64,000 nt of DNA, taken from assembly GCF_009739905.1 (NCBI RefSeq), contig NZ_CP034279.1:248001-312000 (forward strand). The letters run 5' to 3'. Positions within the stretch are counted from its first letter, which is position 1. Every line of letters begins with the position of its first letter. This DNA comes from Streptomyces ficellus. GTDB taxonomy: Bacteria; Actinomycetota; Actinomycetes; Streptomycetales; Streptomycetaceae. The translations under genes and the position numbers were made by a program. Under the pieces are notes generated by a model. It was given only the letters and a program-made list of their open reading frames with translations, was not told where the DNA came from and ran no database searches. Positions 8,480-17,074 of this stretch are shown here, one piece after another.

Positions 8480-9011
8480 GGACTTTTCCTTGTACGGAGT
8501 GAAGGGCTCAACCGGTGGTCGGTGGGAGGGCGGGAGGCGATGCCGGGAGAACCACGGGCGGCAGACCGCATGGGAGGGGGAACAGCGTGGGCGGCGGGGG
8601 GCCTTGGCCGAGTGGTCGACATGAACCACCTCCGGGCGCGCCGTCGCGCCGCGGGGGGCTCATTCCCGGGAGGCACCCTCAGGCACCCGCACGGTGGCTG
8701 AAGATGCGCCGACCCTACTGTGCGGCAATGAGGAAGAACCAGTGGAGAATGCAACCCTCCGCATAACGAATCGCTAAACTCACGTACAGAGCGGCAGTTG
8801 ACAGACCCTCAGCCGTTACCGGGCCCGCCCCGCTCCGGGTGCTCAGCCGCACCCCCCGAGAACTCGCCGCTGTGGTCGGGGCACAACGGCCTTGTTTCGC
8901 CGGGCCGCCCGCGCATCCTCGGGCGGCCCGTGACGGCTCTGAAGGACGAGGGGCGCGGACGCGGTCCAAGAGGGCCGACCGTAGGGCCTCCCTCGCGAGC
9001 CCGCTCCCGTG
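8480..9011. other. Intergenic region with no recognisable gene
   Basis: 532 bases upstream of the lyase-fold gene and downstream of the citE-type gene. It holds the terminator hairpin at 8901-8930 and an imperfect dyad TAACGA-A-TCGCTA at 8764-8776 that could be a regulator site for the lyase-fold gene. I see no coding signal. Confidence 0.6.
8901..8930. terminator. Terminator of the acyl-CoA operon
   Basis: A perfect 11-bp stem (cgggccgcccg and complement) with an eight-base loop lies 82 bases beyond the stop of the citE-type gene on the minus strand. Confidence 0.7.
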
Positions 9012-9842
9012 TCACCGCGCCAGCAGGGCGCGGGCGAGTTCGAGACGCGGTCGGTCGATCATCTGCCCGTCCACGCGGACGGCGGCCCCTTGGGAGGATT
9101 CCGCCGCCGAGAGCACCCGGCGCGCCCACTCCCGTTCCGACTCGGTCGGCCGCCAGGCCCGGTGCACGGGTTCGACCTGCCGCGGGTGCACGCAGAGCCT
9201 GCCGCCGAAGCCGAGCCTGCAACTGCGCCGCGACGCGGCCACCAGACCGGCCTCGTCGTCGAGCCGGGTGTACACCCCGTCCAGCGGCGCCGGCAGACCC
9301 GCCGCCCGCGAGGCGACCACCAGAGCGGAACGGGCCCAGAGCAGCTCCGGCTCGTCCGGCACGGACGGGCTGATGCCCGTGTCCAGCGCGAAGTCGATGC
9401 TGCCGAACAGGAGCCGCTCGACCCCGGGCACCTCGGCGATCGCCGACGCTTCCCGTACCCCGACGGCGCTCTCCACCAGTGCCAGCAAGGGCACACCGAC
9501 AGGCAACGTCCCTATTACCGCGCTTACCTGATCGGCGGTGGCACTCTTGGGGAGCACCACACCCCGCAGCCTCCGCGCCGCCGTGAGCGCGGCCAGGTCC
9601 TCGTCGTGCCACGGTGTGTCCACCGCGTTGATCCGCAGGTAGCCGTCATGGGCGGCGAGCCATGCGACGGCGGCGTCCCGAGCCGGCGCCTTGCCGTCCG
9701 GTGCCACGGCGTCCTCCAGGTCGACGAGCACTCCGCCCGCGCCGGACGCCGCCGCCCTCGCGAAGCGTTCCGGCCGGTCACCCGGTACGAACAGCAGCGT
9801 GACCTGGGCCTGCGCCCTCGCTCCCTCTCCCGGCGCCGTCAT
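9012..9842 (-). CDS. CitE-type HpcH/HpaI acyl-CoA lyase (candidate citramalyl-CoA lyase)
   Basis: 276 residues, one TIM barrel of the CitE/HpcH-HpaI family. Landmarks are LLFVPGDRPERF, VDLEDAV, RINAVDTPWHDEDL, VVLPKS, the metal-ligand Glu in LVESAVGV and the Asp in LLFGSIDFALD, then a C-terminal lid with CVHPRQVEPVH. Family members cleave malyl-, citramalyl- or 3-methylmalyl-CoA. The ATG at 9842 overlaps the stop of the carrier gene as ATGA, so the two are translationally coupled. With the CoA-transferase, MaoC hydratase and LysR gene, the best-fitting pathway is itaconate to (S)-citramalyl-CoA to acetyl-CoA and pyruvate. The exact substrate is inference. Confidence 0.85.
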   Translation of the reverse strand: MTAPGEGARAQAQVTLLFVPGDRPERFARAAASGAGGVLVDLEDAVAPDGKAPARDAAVAWLAAHDGYLRINAVDTPWHDEDLAALTAARRLRGVVLPKSATADQVSAVIGTLPVGVPLLALVESAVGVREASAIAEVPGVERLLFGSIDFALDTGISPSVPDEPELLWARSALVVASRAAGLPAPLDGVYTRLDDEAGLVAASRRSCRLGFGGRLCVHPRQVEPVHRAWRPTESEREWARRVLSAAESSQGAAVRVDGQMIDRPRLELARALLAR

Positions 9843-11083
9843 ATGACCACGAACGCCAGCCAGGCGCACGCCGGAGCTAGCACGCACACCCCGGCACCCC
9901 AGCGCAGCAGGCCACGGCACACATCGGTACGCAGCCGCTCGGGCGAGTTGGCGACCACGAGGGCACCGTTCGTGGAGAACGGGCTCGCGTCCACGACGGT
10001 CGCCGCCGAGGCCAGGGCGATCACCATGCCGGTGGTTCCGATGGCGCCCGACTCGAGGAACGGGATCGACAGGGGCATCAGCGCGCCCAGGATGCCCGTG
10101 GTGGAGGCGAAGGCGGAGACGACGCCGGCCACGTAGCAGATCATGAGGGCCGCCAGCAGAGGTGCTCCGACCGCGGCGATCGTCGTGCCCAGCGAATCCA
10201 CGACGCCGATCTCCTGGAGCAGGGAGATGTACGTGACGATTCCGCACACCAGGAGGACGACCGGCCAGGCGATCTCCTTGGTGGCATCCCGGGCCGTGCT
10301 GCGGAAGAGCAGCGCCAGCAGCGCGGCCAGGGTGAGGGCGACGAAGCCCGTGTCCAGCGAGAAGACGGTGGTCCCAAGGACCATCGCGGCCATCGCGGCC
10401 AGGGTCGCGATCTGTTCACGGCCGAGCCGGGGTGCCGGGGCGCCCGTGTCGGCGTCGCCCGCGCACTCCGCGTCACCGGACGTGAGCGGCTTGCGACCAA
10501 AGACCAGCCAGGTCACCGCGGCGGCGGCCAGATTGAAGGCGAACGTACCGGCGAAGAGCTGCCCGGCGCTCACGGGCAGGTCGTCCGCCGCCAGCGCCGA
10601 GTGGACGATCCCGCCCAGGATGCCGGACGGTGCGAAGCTGCCCGCCGCGGCGCCGTTGACCGCCATCAGTCCGGCGTACAGCGGATTGACGCGGTGCCGT
10701 ACAGCGAAGGTGATGCCGATCGGGGCGACGATGGCGACGGCCGCGGGTGAGGCCGAGCCCGTCGCACACAGGAGCGCTGTCAGCAGGAACAGCACCCAGG
10801 GGATGGCCCCCACCCGATCGCCCACCGCCCGTACCGCGATGCGCACCAGCCAGTCGACCGTGCCGTTGACCCGGGCGATGCCGAAGAGAAACGTCACGGC
10901 GACGAGTACCAGGAACATCCCGGCAGGGAAGCCGGACAGCACTTCCTCCGGGCTGTGACCGAGGACGACCGACCCCAGCACGAAGGCGGCGACCAGGGAG
11001 AGGACGCCCATGTTCAGCCCGCGGACGCCGGAGAGCACGAACACGGCGACGAGGATGAGTACCCCGATGACCTCAACGGACAT
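9839..11083 (-). CDS. MatC-like dicarboxylate carrier
   Basis: 414 residues with about twelve hydrophobic segments. The N-terminus (VRGLNMGVLSLVAAFVLGSVVLG) fits the MatC N-terminal domain of malonate/dicarboxylate carriers in the ion-transporter superfamily. It would import the dicarboxylate that the CoA-transferase activates. The ATG at 11083 has GGGAG six bases upstream and lies inside the end of the CoA-transferase gene, overlapping by 11 bases; its own stop overlaps the lyase start by four. The tight packing supports one operon of transferase, carrier and lyase. Confidence 0.82.
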   Translation of the reverse strand: MSVEVIGVLILVAVFVLSGVRGLNMGVLSLVAAFVLGSVVLGHSPEEVLSGFPAGMFLVLVAVTFLFGIARVNGTVDWLVRIAVRAVGDRVGAIPWVLFLLTALLCATGSASPAAVAIVAPIGITFAVRHRVNPLYAGLMAVNGAAAGSFAPSGILGGIVHSALAADDLPVSAGQLFAGTFAFNLAAAAVTWLVFGRKPLTSGDAECAGDADTGAPAPRLGREQIATLAAMAAMVLGTTVFSLDTGFVALTLAALLALLFRSTARDATKEIAWPVVLLVCGIVTYISLLQEIGVVDSLGTTIAAVGAPLLAALMICYVAGVVSAFASTTGILGALMPLSIPFLESGAIGTTGMVIALASAATVVDASPFSTNGALVVANSPERLRTDVCRGLLRWGAGVCVLAPACAWLAFVVI

Positions 11084-12290
11084 GGTGTACTCCCTGACGG
11101 TTGCCGTGACGGGGCTGCTCGGCGAGCCACGCGAGTACGGAGGCGGTGTGCTCACCCAGCGCGGGGACCCGGCCCAGCCTCGGCGGGCGCTGCCCGTGGA
11201 GGGTCACCGGAGGGATGAGCCCCTTCAGCTCTCCGACGGGGCTGTCGAACGTCGCCCACCGGTGGCGCTCACGAAGCTGCGGATGCGTACTGAACTCCTC
11301 CATGGTGCGACGGCGCCCGTAGGCGATGGACGCCTCCTCCAGTCTCACCACCAGCTCGTCGCCCGTGAGCGCCGACACCACGTCCTCGACGACGGCGTCG
11401 AGTTCGGCCCGGTGGGCGACCCGGTCGGCGTTGCCCGCGAAGCGGGGATCGTCACGGAGATCCGGGCGTCGCAGCACGATGTCGCAGAAGGACGCCCACT
11501 CGCGCTCGTTCTGCAGCCCGAGGGTGACGGTCTGCCCGTCGCGCCCGGTGAACGGCCCGTACGGAGCGATGGTCGCGTGGCTGGCACCGGTACGTGCCGG
11601 GGCTGTGCCGCCGTAGCGCGTGTAGTACTCGGCGTAACCCATCCACTCTCCGAGCGCCTCCAGCATGGAGACCTCGACCTGCGAACCCCGACCGGTGCGA
11701 TCGCGTGTGATCAGAGCGGTCAAGATTCCAGAGTATGCGTACATACCAGCGCAAATATCCGCGATTGACAACCCCACTTTGGACGGGGTGTCCGGCGTCC
11801 CGGTGAGCGAGACCAGTCCGGCCTCGCACTGGACGAGCAGGTCGTAGGCCTTGCGGTCGCGGTAGGAGCCGCTGCTGCCGTAGCCGGAGATGTCGCAGGT
11901 GATGAGTTCCGGGCGGCTCGACGCCAGCGTCTCGTGGCCGATCCCCAGCCTCGCCGCGGCGCCCGGGGCGAGGTTCTGCACCAGGACGTCGGCGCGCTGG
12001 ACCAGGGCGTGCAGGTGCCGGTTGCCCTCCGGGGACCGCACGTCGAGCTGGACGCTCTCCTTGCCCCGGTTGAGCCAGACGAAGTGGCTGGACATGCCGC
12101 GGACCGTCCGGTCGTATCCACGGGCGAGGTCACCGCTGCCGGGGCGTTCGACCTTGATGACGCGAGCGCCGAGATCGGCCAGCTGCCTGGTCGCGAAGGG
12201 CGCCGCGACGGCCTGTTCCAGTGAGACCACGACCAGCCCGGACAGCGGGCCGGTGGCGGGGGCTTCGGGGGGTGCGTACGGCTCTGACAT
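11073..12290 (-). CDS. CaiB/BaiF family III CoA-transferase
   Basis: 405 residues. Family III features are LSGLVVVSLEQAVAAPFATRQLADLGARVIKVE, LNRGKESVQLD, ADVLVQNLAPG, the DLLVQCEAGL segment with the catalytic Asp region and GRGSQVEVSMLEAL. These enzymes move CoA between carboxylic acids. In Pseudomonas aeruginosa a CaiB/BaiF protein serves as itaconate CoA-transferase, which fits the neighbours here. ATG 12290 has GAGGG immediately upstream. Transcription runs divergently from the LysR gene, and the promoter region carries the LysR-type box at 12379-12393 and the element at 12352-12365. Confidence 0.87.
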   Translation of the reverse strand: MSEPYAPPEAPATGPLSGLVVVSLEQAVAAPFATRQLADLGARVIKVERPGSGDLARGYDRTVRGMSSHFVWLNRGKESVQLDVRSPEGNRHLHALVQRADVLVQNLAPGAAARLGIGHETLASSRPELITCDISGYGSSGSYRDRKAYDLLVQCEAGLVSLTGTPDTPSKVGLSIADICAGMYAYSGILTALITRDRTGRGSQVEVSMLEALGEWMGYAEYYTRYGGTAPARTGASHATIAPYGPFTGRDGQTVTLGLQNEREWASFCDIVLRRPDLRDDPRFAGNADRVAHRAELDAVVEDVVSALTGDELVVRLEEASIAYGRRRTMEEFSTHPQLRERHRWATFDSPVGELKGLIPPVTLHGQRPPRLGRVPALGEHTASVLAWLAEQPRHGNRQGVHHVR

Positions 12291-12351
12291 GGGGTCCCTC
12301 CCATGGGGTCGGTTCGGGGTGGGACTCACTGTCAGCCCGTCGCGAAGCGTT

Positions 12352-12365
12352 GTGAAATGACGAAA
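12352..12365 (-). promoter_or_regulatory. Conserved promoter-proximal element of the CoA-transferase operon
   Basis: On the minus strand TTCGTCATTTCACA lies 14 bases downstream of the LysR-type box. The same element (TTCGTTATTTCACA) lies 14 bases downstream of the other box, before the maoC gene at 13309-13322. It may be the activation half-site or the -35 region. Confidence 0.6.
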
Positions 12366-12378
12366 CCTCCTGTGCTTC

Positions 12379-12393
12379 ATGCGCAGGACGTAT
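12379..12393. promoter_or_regulatory. LysR-type box in the divergent promoter region
   Basis: ATGCGCAGGACGTAT is an imperfect dyad (ATGCG, five bases, CGTAT) with the T-N11-A spacing of LysR sites. A near copy, ATGCGTCGGACGTAT, lies at 13280-13294. It overlaps the first in-frame ATG of the regulator, which argues that the real start is downstream. Confidence 0.65.
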
Positions 12394-12402
12394 AGTGTGA
12401 GG

Positions 12403-13296
12403 GTGGAGATCAGGGAGCTTCAGTGGTTCGCGGCGCTGGCCGAAAGTCAGCATGTGACGGCGGCGGCGGAACGGCTGAACATCTCGCAGCCGACCCTGTC
12501 CCGCGCCATCGCGCGGCTCGAGCGGCGGGTGGGCGTCCCGCTCTTCGACCGGCATCAGAACCGCCTCCGGCTGAACAAGTACGGAGAGGTGTTCCGCGCG
12601 CACGCCTTGCGCGCCATCGGTGAGATCGACGGTGCCGAGCAGCGCATCGCGAGTCTGGTGGACCCCGACAGGGGGACGGTGGCCCTGGGGTTCCTGCACT
12701 CGTACGGCACCTGGCTGGTGCCCGGGCTGCTCGCCGGCTACCGCGCGATCGCCCCGGCCACCCGCTTCGAGCTGCGGGGGGCCGCCGCCGACACGGTGGT
12801 CGACGACGTACGGCGGGGAAGGCTCGACCTCGGGCTGACCAGCCCGCGTCCGGCGGGGGACGACCTCGACTGGACACCCCTGCAGCAGGAGCCGCTGTGC
12901 CTGCTGGTCCCCACCGGGCACCGGCTGGCACGCCGCCGTGCGGTGGAGGCGGCGGAGCTGGCGGACGAGGACTTCCTGGCCCTGCAACCCGTCTACGGTC
13001 TGCGCCAGGTGGCCGACCGGCTGTGCGCCGGCGCCGGGTACGCGCCCCGGGTCATCATGGAGTGCACGGAGCTGAGCACCCTCAGGGAGCTGGTGGCGGC
13101 CGGGCTGGGCGTCGCGGTCGTGCCCATCAAGGGAAGTCCCTCGGGCACGGGCGACCGGGCGGTCGCCGTACCCTTGAAGGACCCGCAGGCACAGCGCACG
13201 ATTGGCCTGATCAATCCCCTCGGGGGGCCGCGTGCGGCCGCGGTGGTGCGTTTCTACGACTACGTCCGTTCCACCGCTCATGCGTCGGACGTATGA
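12403..13296 (+). CDS. LysR-family regulator of the acyl-CoA genes
   Basis: 297 residues from the GTG at 12403 (EIRELQWFAALAES). The winged helix-turn-helix reads HVTAAAERLNISQPTLSRAIARLERRVG, followed by the two-lobed inducer domain. An ATG at 12379 is in frame but sits inside the LysR-type box, and TATAGT at 12391-12396 lies seven bases before the GTG, so a leaderless transcript beginning at this GTG is likely. It separates the transferase operon (minus) from the maoC gene (plus) and should control both; LysR regulators also govern known itaconate operons. Its last codons contain the second box. Confidence 0.88.
   Translation: MEIRELQWFAALAESQHVTAAAERLNISQPTLSRAIARLERRVGVPLFDRHQNRLRLNKYGEVFRAHALRAIGEIDGAEQRIASLVDPDRGTVALGFLHSYGTWLVPGLLAGYRAIAPATRFELRGAAADTVVDDVRRGRLDLGLTSPRPAGDDLDWTPLQQEPLCLLVPTGHRLARRRAVEAAELADEDFLALQPVYGLRQVADRLCAGAGYAPRVIMECTELSTLRELVAAGLGVAVVPIKGSPSGTGDRAVAVPLKDPQAQRTIGLINPLGGPRAAAVVRFYDYVRSTAHASDV
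13280..13294. promoter_or_regulatory. LysR-type box before the maoC gene
   Basis: ATGCGTCGGACGTAT, 13 of 15 bases shared with 12379-12393, is embedded in the final codons of the LysR gene. TTCGTTATTTCACA follows at 13309-13322 with the same spacing as on the other arm. Confidence 0.65.
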
Positions 13297-13351
13297 CCTC
13301 GGTGAAGGTTCGTTATTTCACAGGGCGTCGACGGCTCCTCAGAATGAAGTC

Positions 13352-13951
13352 ATGACATCTGAGACCTCCCCCCGCACTTCCCGGTCCGCCGACAGTGCCG
13401 ACGCCGCTCACCACACACACGCCGCGCCCGTCGACGGCTGGCCGGGCCGCTACTTCGAGGACTTCAGCGTGGGTGACGTCTACAAGCACACCCTCGGCCG
13501 CACGGTGCTGGAGACGGACAACTCCTGGCTGACCCTGCTCACCCAGAACACCGCCCCGCTGCACTTCGACCGCCACTACTCTGCGGGCACCAGCTGGGGC
13601 AGGCCCCTGGTGGACTCCACCTTCACCCTGGCTCTCGTCACCGGACAGAGCGTCAGTGACGTGTCCCAGCACGTCATGGCGAATCTGGGATGGGACAGGG
13701 TGCGGCTGCCCAACCCCGTGTTCGAGGGCGACACCCTCTACTCGCAGTCCGAGGTCCTCACCAAGCGGGAGTCGAGCAGCCGCCCGGACATCGGCATCGT
13801 CAGCGTGCGCACCATCGGCTTCAACCAGGACGGTGTCATCGTGATCACCTTCGAACGGACCCTGATGGTCTACCGCCGCGGCCACGGCCCCGGCTTCGCG
13901 ACCGTCGAGCCGGTGTGGGACGAGCGTTCCCGCAGGGCCGCCGGTCTCTGA
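13352..13951 (+). CDS. MaoC-type acyl-CoA hydratase (itaconyl/mesaconyl-CoA hydratase-like)
   Basis: 199 residues with a hot-dog fold. After a polar 30-residue leader come GRYFEDFSVGDVYKH, RTVLETDNSWLTLLTQNTAPLHFDRHYSAGTSWGRPLVDS, the hydratase helix with the catalytic Asp/His region, and LPNPVFEGDTLYSQSEV. The layout fits single-domain MaoC enzymes acting on branched C5 acyl-CoAs, such as itaconyl-CoA or mesaconyl-CoA hydratases. Its promoter carries the LysR-type box pair. The ribosome site before ATG 13352 is poor. With the transferase and lyase it completes a three-enzyme path, although it lies on the opposite strand. Confidence 0.85.
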   Translation: MTSETSPRTSRSADSADAAHHTHAAPVDGWPGRYFEDFSVGDVYKHTLGRTVLETDNSWLTLLTQNTAPLHFDRHYSAGTSWGRPLVDSTFTLALVTGQSVSDVSQHVMANLGWDRVRLPNPVFEGDTLYSQSEVLTKRESSSRPDIGIVSVRTIGFNQDGVIVITFERTLMVYRRGHGPGFATVEPVWDERSRRAAGL

Positions 13952-14075
13952 GGGCCCAGGCCGACATCAGCATCGTAGTCAGTACCGGACTCAGCACTCG
14001 ATGCAGCACCGGATTCAGCGTCAAGAGCAGTACAGCACATAGCAACTGACCTGGGGGAACGCCCTAGGAGGGGCC

Positions 14076-14624
14076 ATGACGAAGCACAGTCCGTCGGCAA
14101 TCGCAGCCGCAGTGCCCCGCGCCCGGGTCCGCTCCGGCGTTCCGGACCTCCTGACGCAGGCCCCCAGCCCCTCCGCCACCACCGACCCCGCCGCTGGCTG
14201 CCCGCGACAGGCACTGCTCACCCTGGCCGCGGAGGAGGACCAGGTGCGGACCGCCCGGGAGTTCACCGCGGCGGTGCTCGGTCGCTGGCACATGCCCGCC
14301 GACGACCGGGACTCCGTGGTCCTCATCGTCAGCGAACTCGCCACCAACGCGGTCCTGCACGGCGGTTCGGAGATGACGGTCCGGCTGGCCCTGGGCGGGG
14401 ACATCCTGCACGTCGCCGTCACCGACTGCGGTGCCACACCCGCCCGCCGGCCGGAACGGCCCGGTGGCGATCCCGTCGAGCACGGGCGTGGACTGGGCAT
14501 CGTCGAATGCCTGGCGCACTGGACCGATGTCCGTCAGGAGGCCGACGGCCGCCAGGTCCACGCCCACCTGCTCCTGACGCCCCCTCACGACCTCCCGGCC
14601 GTTCCGGCGGACCACCGCCCGTAA
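14076..14624 (+). CDS. RsbW-like ATP-binding protein (HATPase_c_2)
   Basis: 182 residues. An N-terminal disordered stretch precedes a GHKL ATPase domain with the N-box ELATNAVLHGG, the G1 region VAVTDCG and the G2 motif HGRGLGIVE. The family includes anti-sigma kinases and many streptomycete orphans that are regulators with no assigned partner. A strong ribosome site (TAGGAGGGGCC) precedes ATG 14076. No sigma or anti-anti-sigma gene is adjacent, so the partner is unknown. The spacer before it contains two similar 15-mers (CAGTACCGGACTCAG and CAGCACCGGATTCAG). A compound hairpin follows the gene. Confidence 0.83.
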   Translation: MTKHSPSAIAAAVPRARVRSGVPDLLTQAPSPSATTDPAAGCPRQALLTLAAEEDQVRTAREFTAAVLGRWHMPADDRDSVVLIVSELATNAVLHGGSEMTVRLALGGDILHVAVTDCGATPARRPERPGGDPVEHGRGLGIVECLAHWTDVRQEADGRQVHAHLLLTPPHDLPAVPADHRP

Positions 14625-14639
14625 CAGATAGCGCGGCCA

Positions 14640-14693
14640 CCGGCCTGAGCGGCTCACGCATGTCGGCACGACATGGCCGCCGCTTCAGGCCGG
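14640..14693 (+). terminator. Terminator-like compound hairpin
   Basis: ccggcctgagcggc pairs with gccgcttcaggccgg with one bulge, enclosing a second stem (catgtcg with cgacatg). It starts 16 bases after the stop of the RsbW-like gene. Confidence 0.6.
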
Positions 14694-15118
14694 TCATGCT
14701 GCCGCCCCCTGGGCGCCATTCACCCGCGTAACGGTTGGATGCAACGAACCACGCGTCGACGGGCAACCCGCAGGCGAAACGACGCATCTCCCCCACCGGA
14801 CGCCACGGCGGCCAGGCGCACCCATCGCCGGTCAACTCCCGTCGGTTCACGCGCATCTGCGAGCCGCGCGGCTGAACGGAGGTGACCGGGGCGGAGGTGG
14901 CCCGGTGGTCCCGCGTGTCCGCCCGGCGTGACGCTCCGGTCAGTTGACCTGCACCGCATGTCATAAATCTTTACAAGCTGTTGACATTCGCAGTTTTGGT
15001 AGTTCATTCTCGGGCTCAAATGTTGGTTCTCGCGCAAAAATGTTGCTTCATGTGCGGAGAGCTGTGCCTCTCGCTGCTCTGGTGCCCTGAACTGCGCGGA
15101 TGACAATCAAGGATCTGC
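14694..15118. other. Long upstream region of the second galactanase
   Basis: No gene is recognisable. From about 14960 the DNA becomes AT-rich relative to its surroundings and holds a candidate promoter, TTGACA at 14981-14986 with a weak CATTCT at 15005-15010. Two direct repeats AAATGTTG(G/C)TTC lie at 15018 and 15038. No copy of the TGTTTACGCAAACA palindrome is present, so control may differ from the first galactanase. Confidence 0.5.
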
Positions 15119-17068
15119 ATGCGACGAAAGAGATCCACCTTCGCGGGCCTGAGCCTGCTCCTGACCCTTTTCGCAGGGGCGCCCACAGCGCACGCCGCAC
15201 CCGTCACCACGGAGACGGGCACGCAATTCCCGGACGTCGCGGGAGCAGGCGTTCAGGCACACGGCGGTGGAGTGATCAAGGCAGGTGACCATTACTACCT
15301 GTTCGGTGAAGACCGGGGCGAGGACAACAAGTTCCGCTACGTCTCGGTGTACCGCTCCAAGGACCTGAAGAGCTGGGAGCGCCGGGGGCACGCCCTGTCC
15401 CAGACATCGGACCCCGAGATCGCGGACGCGGTGATCGAGCGGCCGAAAGTGCTGTACAACGCGAAGACCAAGCAGTACGTGATGTGGATGCACAAGGAGG
15501 CCGACGCCAACTACGCCGAGGCGCGGGCCGCGGTGGCGGTCTCCTCCACGATCGAGGGCCCCTACACATGGAAGGGCTCCTTCCGTCCCAAGGACGACTC
15601 CGGCAAGGAGCACATGTCCCGTGACATCACCGTGTACGAGGACAAGGCGGCCGGCAAGGCGTACATGATCTCGGCCGCCAACCACAACGCGGACCTCCAG
15701 ATCTACGAACTCACCGACGACTACACGCAGGTGAAGAAGCTGGTGGCGAACCCCTGGCCGGGACAGCACCGGGAGTCACCCGCGCTGTTCAAACGCGGCG
15801 AGGTGTACTTCATGGTCACCTCGGGGACCAGTTACTGGGACCCGAACCAGCAGAAGTACGCCACCGCCACCGACCTCGCCGGGCCCTGGTCACCGATGAA
15901 GGACGTGGGCAACCACAACGGCCACGACTCGCAGACGACCTTCGTCCTGCCGGTCGAGGGCAGCGAGACGACGTCCTTCCTCTACATGGGGGACCGCTGG
16001 GCGGGCGTGTGGTCCGACGCGAAGCGGGTCAACGACTCGGAGTACGTCTGGCTTCCCCTGGAGTTCCCCAACGCCACGACCCTGAACCTCCCGTGGTACC
16101 CGAAGGTCTCGATCGACACGGCGACGGGCCGGGTCGCCGGCACCGGCGGTGACCCCCTCCACACGATCGCCACCAAGGGCGGCAAGACCTGCGTGACCGT
16201 GTCGGGCAGTCTGTCCGACAACCAGGTTCCCGTCGTGGGCGAAACCTGCTCCGGCGGGCTGAACAGCCAATGGCGCTTCACCGACGAGAGCAACGGCTAC
16301 GTCCGCGTGCTCGCCCAGCACAGCGGCAAGTGCCTCGACGTGGCCGACAATTCGACCGCGAACGGAGCCGGGGTCAAGCAGTACGACTGCGGCTCCGGCG
16401 ACAACCAGCGGTGGCGCTTCGAGGACCTCGGCGACGGCCACATGCGCATCATCGCCAAGCACAGCAACAAGTGTCTGGCCACGGGAACCACCGCGGGCGG
16501 CGCCGGACTCGTCCAGTCGGACTGCGACGGATCGGCCGGCCATGCCTGGAAGGTCGGCACCACCAAGCCGACCGACCCGACCGACCCGACGGACCCGACG
16601 GACCCGCCCGGCACCGGTAAGGCCGAACAGGAGATCGTCACCTCGGTCGACGCCGGTGTGCTCACCATGGCCACCTCGCGCGACGCCGTCCGGCTCCCGT
16701 CCGTCGGCTTCGGTACGGGCGGCGCCTCCAAGGGCGAGCTGAACGCGGTGACCGTCAAGGACCACCGCGGCGGCAAGGCCGGCTGGTCGCTCACCGGCAA
16801 GGTCACCGACTTCACCGGCCCGCGCGGCACGATCGGCGCCGAGCGCCTCGCCTGGACACCCACCTGCACCACCAAGCCCGACAGTCCCAGCACCTGCACG
16901 GCGGGCAGCCCCGGCACCGTCGGCAAGAACGGAGCGACCCTGGCAACCGCCCCCGACGCCGACGCCACCGGCGGCGAATTCACCGCCGGCGCCGGTGTGA
17001 CGCTTGACATCCCCAAGTACACACCCGTCGGAAACTACACCGCGACACTCACCCTCACCCTCCTCTGA
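15119..17068 (+). CDS. Secreted GH43 galactanase with CBM13 and C-terminal WxL-like wall domain
   Basis: 649 residues: signal peptide (cut near AHA-AP, residue 27), GH43 subfamily-24-like propeller to about 340 (VQAHGGGVIKAG, YYLFGED, IERPKV, REDSPA-equivalent HRESPALF), a CBM13 trefoil to about 480, a TDPTDPTDP linker, then residues 498-649 resembling a WxL domain. WxL signs are GVLTM with LPSVGFG, VKDHRGGKAGWSLTG (the WxL triplet WSL at 556-558), a disordered Thr/Ala block and the closing YTATLTLTLL, where the usual second Trp is Leu. WxL domains bind peptidoglycan non-covalently in Firmicutes. ATG 15119 has AAGGA nearby. The downstream gene encodes a DUF916-type partner. Paralogue of 1087-2532, which lacks the WxL part. 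Confidence 0.85.
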   Translation: MRRKRSTFAGLSLLLTLFAGAPTAHAAPVTTETGTQFPDVAGAGVQAHGGGVIKAGDHYYLFGEDRGEDNKFRYVSVYRSKDLKSWERRGHALSQTSDPEIADAVIERPKVLYNAKTKQYVMWMHKEADANYAEARAAVAVSSTIEGPYTWKGSFRPKDDSGKEHMSRDITVYEDKAAGKAYMISAANHNADLQIYELTDDYTQVKKLVANPWPGQHRESPALFKRGEVYFMVTSGTSYWDPNQQKYATATDLAGPWSPMKDVGNHNGHDSQTTFVLPVEGSETTSFLYMGDRWAGVWSDAKRVNDSEYVWLPLEFPNATTLNLPWYPKVSIDTATGRVAGTGGDPLHTIATKGGKTCVTVSGSLSDNQVPVVGETCSGGLNSQWRFTDESNGYVRVLAQHSGKCLDVADNSTANGAGVKQYDCGSGDNQRWRFEDLGDGHMRIIAKHSNKCLATGTTAGGAGLVQSDCDGSAGHAWKVGTTKPTDPTDPTDPTDPPGTGKAEQEIVTSVDAGVLTMATSRDAVRLPSVGFGTGGASKGELNAVTVKDHRGGKAGWSLTGKVTDFTGPRGTIGAERLAWTPTCTTKPDSPSTCTAGSPGTVGKNGATLATAPDADATGGEFTAGAGVTLDIPKYTPVGNYTATLTLTLL

Positions 17069-17074
17069 CACCAC

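Noticed and set aside
14720..15106. A 128-codon minus-strand frame in the leader of the second galactanase
   Set aside because: It runs through the AT-rich promoter region, has no ribosome site and resembles no family.
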